Source of the DNA: an uncultured Muribaculaceae bacterium
Lineage (GTDB): Bacteria > Bacteroidota > Bacteroidia > Bacteroidales > Muribaculaceae
Assembly: GCA_947174275.1 (NCBI GenBank)
Contig: CAMWIJ010000006.1
Span: 1 to 64,000, forward strand
Reading direction: 5' to 3'
Length of the DNA: 64,000 nt
The notes below the pieces were generated by a model, which was not told the origin of the DNA, ran no database searches, and saw only the letters and a program-made list of their open reading frames with translations. Made by a program: the position numbers and the translations under genes. This document shows, piece after piece, positions 54,004 through 64,000 of the stretch (within the stretch, counting starts at the first letter, position 1; each line of letters opens with the position of its first letter).

Positions 54004-54924
54004 ATGAATCAGCACAGCCTGGTATCTATCTCCGACCTAAGCAAAGAGAAGATGCTCCGTCTATTGGAGCAAGCACGCTATTTTGAAGAGCATCCCAATC
54101 ACAAAATCCTTGACGGGAAAGTTGTGGGGACGCTTTTTTTTGAACCGTCGACACGCACACGACTGAGTTTCGAGACCGCCGTCAACCGTCTCGGCGGACG
54201 CATCATCGGCTTCGCAGATGCCAACACCACGTCGTCGTCAAAGGGAGAGACTCTCAAAGACACAATCAAGATGGTGTCAAACTACGTCGACCTGATAATC
54301 ATGCGCCATTATCTTGAGGGTGCGGCACGATATGCCGCAGAAGTGACCGACATACCGGTAATCAATGCGGGAGACGGCGCCAACCAGCATCCTTCGCAGA
54401 CGATGCTTGACCTCTATTCCATCTACAAGACACAGGGCACTCTGCAGGGTCTCACCATAACACTGGTGGGTGACCTCAAGTATGGCCGCACCGTGCACTC
54501 TCTCATCATGGCGATGAAATATTTCAGCCCGACATTCCGGTTTGTGGCATGCGACGAATTGCAGATGCCCAAGGAGTATCTGAAATACTGCGACGAACAG
54601 GGTATCGACTACAGCATTCACACTGACTTCTCGGCTGAGGTAATCAACACTTCCGACATCATATACATGACGCGAGTGCAGCGTGAGCGATTTACCGACC
54701 TTGCCGAGTATGAGCGAGTGAAAGATCTCTACACGCTTCACAACGCGATGCTCGACAACTCGCGCGACAATCTGCGCATACTCCACCCGCTGCCGCGTGT
54801 CAACGAGATATCGCCCGATGTCGATGACAATCCGAAGGCTTATTATTTCAATCAGGCCCGCAACGGCCTGTATATGCGCCAGGCTCTTATTTGCGACGCC
54901 CTGCAGATAGCCCCGGACGCGTGA
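54004..54924 (+). CDS. pyrB: Aspartate carbamoyltransferase catalytic subunit
   Basis: [30 protein letters not shown]; start at 54004 lies downstream of the promoter. Confidence 0.97.
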   Translation: MNQHSLVSISDLSKEKMLRLLEQARYFEEHPNHKILDGKVVGTLFFEPSTRTRLSFETAVNRLGGRIIGFADANTTSSSKGETLKDTIKMVSNYVDLIIMRHYLEGAARYAAEVTDIPVINAGDGANQHPSQTMLDLYSIYKTQGTLQGLTITLVGDLKYGRTVHSLIMAMKYFSPTFRFVACDELQMPKEYLKYCDEQGIDYSIHTDFSAEVINTSDIIYMTRVQRERFTDLAEYERVKDLYTLHNAMLDNSRDNLRILHPLPRVNEISPDVDDNPKAYYFNQARNGLYMRQALICDALQIAPDA

Positions 54925-54979
54925 CGTGACGGCTATCGGTCTGACGATAAAATAGACTCAACGGTTAAAACTGATAACA

Positions 54980-55441
54980 ATGACAACCAACAAAACTTCG
55001 CTCGCCGTAGCAGCTTTGCGCAACGGCACCGTGATAGACCATATCCCTGCCGACCAGCTGTTCAAATGCGTCAAGATATTAGGAGTTGAGAACCTCTCCA
55101 ACCAGCTTACCATCGGCAACAATCTGATGAGCCACAAACTCGGAGCCAAAGGTATAATCAAAATCGCCGATATCACTTTCCCTGAGAAAGTGCTCAATCG
55201 TGTGGCGCTTGTGGCGCCTACCGCTGTGGTGAATATCATCCGTGACTATCATGTGGTTGAGAAACGTCCGGTGGTGCTTCCTCAGACTGTGGTGGGCATA
55301 GTGCGTTGCTCCAATCCCAAATGCATAACCAACAACGAGCCGATGGCTACGCGGTTTGAAGTCGTCGACGCCGAAAGCCGCACCATACGCTGCCACTACT
55401 GCAATCACGCCACGACAGGGGCCAAAGCCGACATAATCTGA
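54980..55441 (+). CDS. pyrI: Aspartate carbamoyltransferase regulatory subunit
   Basis: VAALRNGTVIDHIPADQLFKCVKIL, CSNPKCITNNEP...CHYCNH zinc domain. Confidence 0.97.
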   Translation: MTTNKTSLAVAALRNGTVIDHIPADQLFKCVKILGVENLSNQLTIGNNLMSHKLGAKGIIKIADITFPEKVLNRVALVAPTAVVNIIRDYHVVEKRPVVLPQTVVGIVRCSNPKCITNNEPMATRFEVVDAESRTIRCHYCNHATTGAKADII

Positions 55442-55443
55442 AC

Positions 55444-56013
55444 ATGGCGAAGAAACAGAACTGGAAGCCCGGCACGATGATATATCCTCTGCCTGCAGTG
55501 ATAGTGACCTGCGGACGCGGCATCGAGCACTCCAACATGCTGACCGTGGCATGGACAGGAACGATTTGCACCAATCCCGCGATGTGCTATATATCGGTGC
55601 GTCCCGAGCGTCACAGCTACCCTCTCATACGGGAGACGATGCAGTTTACGATCAATCTCACCACCGAAGCCATGGCTCACGCGACCGACTGGGTCGGGGT
55701 GAAATCGGGTCGCGATTACGACAAGTGGAAAGAAACGGGACTGACACCCGCGCAAGGCGTGGCCGTAAGCTGCCCTTATATCGAGGAGTCGCCGCTGAGC
55801 ATCGAGTGCCGCGTCAAAACCATAATGCCGCTCGGCAGCCATGACATGTTCATAGCCGAGGTTGTCAATGTGATTGCCGACGAAAGCTATATCGACCCGT
55901 CGACAGGCGCATTCAATCTCGGTCAGGCCGGACTCATCAATTATGCCCACGGCAACTATTACCGGCAGGGGGAGCATATCGGCCGCTTCGGCTGGACTGT
56001 AAAAAAGAAATAA
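55444..56013 (+). CDS. Flavin reductase family protein
   Basis: LPAVIVTCGRGIEHSNMLTVAWTGTICTNPAMCYISVRPERHSY. Confidence 0.9.
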   Translation: MAKKQNWKPGTMIYPLPAVIVTCGRGIEHSNMLTVAWTGTICTNPAMCYISVRPERHSYPLIRETMQFTINLTTEAMAHATDWVGVKSGRDYDKWKETGLTPAQGVAVSCPYIEESPLSIECRVKTIMPLGSHDMFIAEVVNVIADESYIDPSTGAFNLGQAGLINYAHGNYYRQGEHIGRFGWTVKKK

Positions 56014-56049
56014 ATAATTAATCAGAAACACATAAACTCTAAATATATT

Positions 56050-57330
56050 ATGGAAAGAGACAATGCTATTTTCGACATCATCGCCCGCGAGCATGACCGT
56101 CAAAAGAAAGGTATCGAACTCATCGCGTCAGAAAACTTCGTCAGCGATCAGGTAATGCAGGCCATGGGGTCATGCCTTACCAACAAGTATGCCGAAGGGT
56201 ATCCCGGCCACCGTTATTATGGCGGTTGCCAGGTAGTGGACGAGGCCGAGCAGCTGGCAATCGACCGCATCAAGGAAATTTTCGGTGCGGAATATGCCAA
56301 TGTACAGCCTCACTCGGGCGCACAGGCCAATATGGCGGTGTTCATGTCGGTACTGCGCCCCGGTGACAAGTTCCTCGGATTAAATCTCGCACACGGCGGT
56401 CACCTGTCGCACGGAAGTCCAGTAAACTTCTCCGGGCTGATGTATCAGGCACTCGAGTACAATGTAAAGGAGGATACCGGTCTTGTAGACTACGACCAGA
56501 TGGAAGAAGTGGCACGCCGTGAGCGTCCGCGTCTGATTGTAGGCGGTGCGAGCGCATATTCACGCGAATGGGATTATGCACGCATGCGTCGTCTTGCCGA
56601 CGAAATCGGCGCAATACTCATGATTGACATGGCGCATCCCGCCGGACTTATAGCTGCAGGCCTTCTTGACAATCCGGTAAAATATGCTCATATCGTGACA
56701 TCAACCACCCACAAGACTCTCCGCGGTCCGCGCGGCGGTATCATTCTGCTTGGCAAGGACTTTGACAATCCATGGGGCAAAACGACACCGAAGGGCGTCG
56801 TGCGCAAGATGTCATCACTTCTCGACTCAGCCGTATTCCCCGGTGTGCAGGGTGGTCCGCTCGAACATGTCGTTGCCGCCAAAGCAGTGGCTTTCGGCGA
56901 AGCTCTGCAGCCTTCCTACAAGGAGTATCAGGCTCAGGTCAAGAAGAATGCCGCAGTGATGGCTCAGGCTCTTGTCGACAAGGGATACAAGATTATCTCA
57001 GGCGGCACAGACAACCACTGCATGCTTGTAGACCTCCGCACCAAGTTCCCCGAACTCACCGGCAAGGTCGCTGAAAAAGTGCTCGTCGACGCCGACATCA
57101 CCGCCAACAAAAACATGGTACCTTTTGACAGCCGTTCACCCTTCCAGACTTCGGGCATACGCCTCGGTACCGCCGCAATAACCACTCGCGGCGCGAAAGA
57201 GGAGCTGATGGGCGAAATCGTTGAAATGATCGATACGGTGCTCTCAAATCCCGAAAACGAGAAAGTCATCGCATCGGTGCGTGAGAAAGTCAACGCTACG
57301 ATGAAAGACTATCCGATGTTTGCATACTGA
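56050..57330 (+). CDS. glyA: Serine hydroxymethyltransferase
   Basis: [47 protein letters not shown]. Confidence 0.98.
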   Translation: MERDNAIFDIIAREHDRQKKGIELIASENFVSDQVMQAMGSCLTNKYAEGYPGHRYYGGCQVVDEAEQLAIDRIKEIFGAEYANVQPHSGAQANMAVFMSVLRPGDKFLGLNLAHGGHLSHGSPVNFSGLMYQALEYNVKEDTGLVDYDQMEEVARRERPRLIVGGASAYSREWDYARMRRLADEIGAILMIDMAHPAGLIAAGLLDNPVKYAHIVTSTTHKTLRGPRGGIILLGKDFDNPWGKTTPKGVVRKMSSLLDSAVFPGVQGGPLEHVVAAKAVAFGEALQPSYKEYQAQVKKNAAVMAQALVDKGYKIISGGTDNHCMLVDLRTKFPELTGKVAEKVLVDADITANKNMVPFDSRSPFQTSGIRLGTAAITTRGAKEELMGEIVEMIDTVLSNPENEKVIASVREKVNATMKDYPMFAY

Positions 57331-57350
57331 TATCATATCTAATATATCGC

Positions 57351-57380
57351 GGGAATAACCGGATTAATCCGGTTATTCCC
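57351..57380 (+). terminator. 30-bp perfect palindrome after glyA
   Basis: GGGAATAACCGGATTAATCCGGTTATTCCC. Confidence 0.65.
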
Positions 57381-57399
57381 TATTTACTAAAATATCAAA

Positions 57400-58137
57400 A
57401 TGACTCCGATGCTTGCTCTGTATTATCTCTATTTTTTTCTGATTGCCATTCCGATACTTTTTTCGCTGACAGTGCTTACATGCCTGACGGTCATTATCGG
57501 CACGGCCATCGGCAACGGTTCATTCTGGGGCTATTATCCGGCAATGATATGGGCTCGGGCGTTCTGTCTGCTGTCGCTTGTAAGAGTTACGGTCAGAGGC
57601 AGGGAAAATATTGACAAGCGCACATCGTATGTCTTTGTGGCCAATCACCAGGGGGCGTACGATATATTCTCGATTTACGGCTATCTGGGACACAATTTCA
57701 AGTGGATGATGAAGAAGAGCCTGCGGAAGTTGTTGCTCGTGGGTTATACATGCGAGAAATGCGGACATATATTCGTAGACCGCAGTTCGCCGGCTGCGAT
57801 ACGACGCACTATCGAAACCGCCGAGGAGCGTCTGCGCGACGGCATGTCGCTCGTGGTGTTTCCAGAGGGCGCACGCACCTTTACAGGCAAGCTCGGACCA
57901 TTTAAGAAAGGGGCGTATCAGCTTGCGCTTGAGTTTCATCTTCCGCTCGTGCCGGTCACAATCGACGGGTCATTCAAGGTAATGCCCCGCACTCGTTATC
58001 TGCCACGCCCCGGGCATATAACATTGACGATACATAAACCAATCGCTCCACCAAACAACGAGGCCGACCGGACAAATGTCATAGATCTCACCCGACAGGC
58101 TATAGAGTCGTCCTCTGATACCAGGAGCCGAACATAA
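57400..58137 (+). CDS. plsC: 1-acyl-sn-glycerol-3-phosphate acyltransferase
   Basis: VFVANHQGAYDIFSIYG, FPEGARTFTGKLGPFKKGAYQLA. Confidence 0.9.
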   Translation: MTPMLALYYLYFFLIAIPILFSLTVLTCLTVIIGTAIGNGSFWGYYPAMIWARAFCLLSLVRVTVRGRENIDKRTSYVFVANHQGAYDIFSIYGYLGHNFKWMMKKSLRKLLLVGYTCEKCGHIFVDRSSPAAIRRTIETAEERLRDGMSLVVFPEGARTFTGKLGPFKKGAYQLALEFHLPLVPVTIDGSFKVMPRTRYLPRPGHITLTIHKPIAPPNNEADRTNVIDLTRQAIESSSDTRSRT

Positions 58138-58221
58138 CCCGACTATTATTGTTATAGAAAATGGCAGGTATTCTGACAAGAGTCTTGCCATTTTGTCATT
58201 TAATACTGACAAAAATGAGTT

Positions 58222-58237
58222 TGGCACGCTATGTGCT
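58222..58237 (+). promoter_or_regulatory. Sigma54-like (-24/-12) promoter candidate upstream of groES
   Basis: TGGCACGCTATGTGCT, GG-N10-GC; one mismatch to TGGCACG-N4-TTGCW; 67 nt before the ATG. Confidence 0.6.
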
Positions 58238-58304
58238 GTATAGACCAATGACAACTAAATGTCACTTGCATAAAACAACAAATAACTAAAAAAACATAAC
58301 AATC

Positions 58305-58577
58305 ATGAAGATTAAGCCATTAGCCGACCGCGTGCTCATCAATCCCTGCGCGGCAGAAGAAGTAACCGTTTCGGGCATCATCATCCCTGACTCGGCAAAA
58401 GAGAAACCTCTCAAAGGAACTGTACTTGCCACCGGCAACGGCACCAAAGATGAAGAAATGACAGTAAAGGAAGGTGACACCGTGCTTTACGGAAAATATG
58501 CCGGCACTGAAATTGAGGTCGAAGGCAACAAATATCTCATCATGCGACAGAGCGACATTCTCGCCGTGTGCGAATAA
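58305..58577 (+). CDS. groES: Co-chaperonin GroES
   Basis: [34 protein letters not shown]. Confidence 0.98.
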   Translation: MKIKPLADRVLINPCAAEEVTVSGIIIPDSAKEKPLKGTVLATGNGTKDEEMTVKEGDTVLYGKYAGTEIEVEGNKYLIMRQSDILAVCE

Positions 58578-58632
58578 TGCGCGCCTTATAACATATCTCA
58601 AAGGCTGCTGTCAGCCGCACTCAATATCGTAA

Positions 58633-60290
<1,658 letters not shown>

Positions 60291-60291
<1 letters not shown>

Positions 60292-60486
60292 GAGCGTGTT
60301 TGATTTAAACCGTATCAACAATTAAAGAGAATGGGAGTAAAAACTTCAAATTAATACTGAGGCCTTTTTGGGTTAATTCCGCCAAGTTTCATCAGTCGCA
60401 TAGCTCACTATGCTCCTTCTTCAACTCGCGGAATTTCCTCAAAAAATCCTCTCAGGCTTAATTTGATTTAAATCCAAACACTCTCT
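60291..60486. repeat. MITE-like imperfect inverted-repeat element abutting the groEL stop codon
   Basis: Ends AGAGCGTGTTTGATTTAAA / (rc) AGAGAGTGTTTGGATTTAAAT; inner arms GGTTAATTCCGC...GCATAG-CTCA-CTATGC...GCGGAATTTCC. Confidence 0.65.
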
Positions 60487-60630
60487 AAAAGAGATTCCGC
60501 ATACAATAATAACACAAGGCGTATTGTCAGGATTAATTCCGATAATACGCCTTTCGTTGTATGTCCATATCATGTCAGTCATATCATTTAAATATTTTAA
60601 CAAAAGATAATATTCTATATGATAATGCGG

Positions 60631-60662
60631 TTTGGAATAGATATCGTTTTTGCATAACTTTG
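60631..60662 (+). promoter_or_regulatory. Bacteroidetes -33/-7 promoter
   Basis: TTTG at 60631, TAACTTTG at 60655-60662, 20-nt spacing. Confidence 0.55.
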
Positions 60663-60765
60663 TGAAAAGTAAAAACAACCCTACGTTTCGATTACAGGCT
60701 AAACAGATATTTTCTTGAATAGCCTATTTTTCCCAAAAAATCGTTTCGATTATAACCAGACCGAC

Positions 60766-61356
60766 GTGATTAAACGAATATTCATATCCTTAATACTTAC
60801 CGCCATGGTTGCTGCTTCCGCGCAGGCCCAGCAGATGAGAATGCCATCTCATGAAGCTGCCGACCGGTATGCCGCAATGGAAAAAATCGACCTCACACGA
60901 CATCTTCCCGATATCAACGCCCGCGAGCTCAAATCTTTTGCAAGCGACGAAGCCGTGGTTACGGCAAACGACATGCTGTCGCTCGCCCGTACCTTTATCG
61001 GGCTCCGCTACCGCTACGGCGGAAGAACACCAAAAGGATTTGATTGCTCCGGATTTACATCATACGTCTTTTCTCAATTCGGCTACGAGCTGAAACGGTC
61101 GTCGCGGGAGCAATATAACAGCGACGGTGAGCTTGTCGATAAAATGCAGGTTCAGCCCGGCGATCTTATTTTCTTCACCGGTCGCAATTCGAAATCAGGG
61201 AGCGTAGGACATGTGGGTATCGTTGTCGACGGTGACCCCGTGACAGGAGAAATCACATTTATCCACTCAGCCTGCACTTCAGGCATCACCATCAGCACTA
61301 CAGACGAACCGTATTATTCTAAAAGATTTATCGGAGTAAAACGAGTCATCAAATAA
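60766..61356 (+). CDS. C40 family peptidase (NlpC/P60)
   Basis: RYRYGGRTPKGFDCSGFTSYVFSQFG, VGHVGIVVDGD; GTG start before signal peptide inferred (track starts at TTG 60715). Confidence 0.88.
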   Translation: MIKRIFISLILTAMVAASAQAQQMRMPSHEAADRYAAMEKIDLTRHLPDINARELKSFASDEAVVTANDMLSLARTFIGLRYRYGGRTPKGFDCSGFTSYVFSQFGYELKRSSREQYNSDGELVDKMQVQPGDLIFFTGRNSKSGSVGHVGIVVDGDPVTGEITFIHSACTSGITISTTDEPYYSKRFIGVKRVIK

Positions 61357-61411
61357 AACCATACGGCCATGCCGGCTGCATGACTGAACACAGTTGATGT
61401 CGACCGCATAA

Positions 61412-63448
<2,037 letters not shown>

Positions 63449-63500
63449 AACTTGAACAATAGGCATCAGCAACGCGTTTTATGGTAAAAAACATAAAAAA

Positions 63501-64000
63501 ATGAAAAATAAACATATCATATTCCCGGCGGTCGTATTCGCCGTAATCGCACTGGTGTCATGCGAAAACAAAGAGGGACTCTCAAAGAAAATCAACGGAA
63601 CGTGGCAGTCTGTTCCCGAGCATATCGTCGATACAGACAGTATCAGCGTGGATATCATCAAATCGTATGAATTCGCTCCGTCACAGGATGCGGAAGGCAC
63701 ACTCATCATAAGCGCAATGCTTTCTATCGAGAAATATATGCCGGCAAACGACTCTATAATCTCCCCTCTCACACTCAACGCCGCAGCCGTGGCCTCCGTA
63801 ACCGGCAAATATGAAGCCATCGCATACGATAAAATAGTGCTACGGCCCGACGATGCGACATTCTCTCTGTCGGTAGACTCAGCCGCCGTAAGTTACGACT
63901 ATGATGTGCTTGACGAAAATGCCGCGCCCGATCTCACCAGGCTCAAACCTCAATGGGCAACAGACTTCCGGAAATATCTCACTCCGATATTAAAGAAGAA
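63501..64000 (+). CDS. Small lipoprotein, truncated by window end
   Basis: MKNKHIIFPAVVFAVIALVSCENKEGLSKKINGTWQS; open to end of window; resembles the ORF at 20650. Confidence 0.75.
   Translation, partial: MKNKHIIFPAVVFAVIALVSCENKEGLSKKINGTWQSVPEHIVDTDSISVDIIKSYEFAPSQDAEGTLIISAMLSIEKYMPANDSIISPLTLNAAAVASVTGKYEAIAYDKIVLRPDDATFSLSVDSAAVSYDYDVLDENAAPDLTRLKPQWATDFRKYLTPILKK

Noticed and set aside
58158-58197. CIRCE/HrcA operator upstream of groES
   Set aside because: The inverted repeat AAAATGGCA...TGCCATTTT does not match TTAGCACTC-N9-GAGTGCTAA.

Overview
The window looks like a chromosomal segment from a gut-type Bacteroidales, possibly Muribaculaceae-like. That placement is an inference from TAnnTTTG-type -7 promoter boxes, a DUF5606 protein and the overall gene content; I ran no searches. 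Most of the window is conserved core genome: gyrA, clpC, htpG, ftsH, rsfS, smpB, pgk, pyrF, prfA, lptB, udk, mlaE/mlaF-like genes, lon, engB, a relA/spoT homologue, metF, holB, an addB-like nuclease, hemW, pyrB-pyrI, glyA, groES-groEL and ligA. Accessory DNA is concentrated between pgk and pyrF. There an IS1634/IS4-type element with readable inverted repeats and a 6-bp target duplication, plus a low-GC pair of small ORFs, appears to split a small lipoprotein gene. The main observations are: (1) three sigma54-like (-24/-12) sequences, TGGCAC-N5-(T/G)TGC(A/T), placed upstream of the stress genes clpC, lon and groESL; (2) a fusion of an AmgK-like sugar kinase to a RapZ C-terminal (GlcN6P-sensing) domain, next to a MurU-like nucleotidyltransferase; (3) an EF-G paralogue lacking the catalytic His and other canonical GTPase residues; (4) a Rel/SpoT homologue with an eroded hydrolase site but an intact synthetase; (5) an inverted-repeat, MITE-like element directly abutting the groEL stop codon; (6) a REP-like palindrome pair with covarying arms and a GC-rich structured island at the left end. 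No tRNA, rRNA or CRISPR array was recognised.
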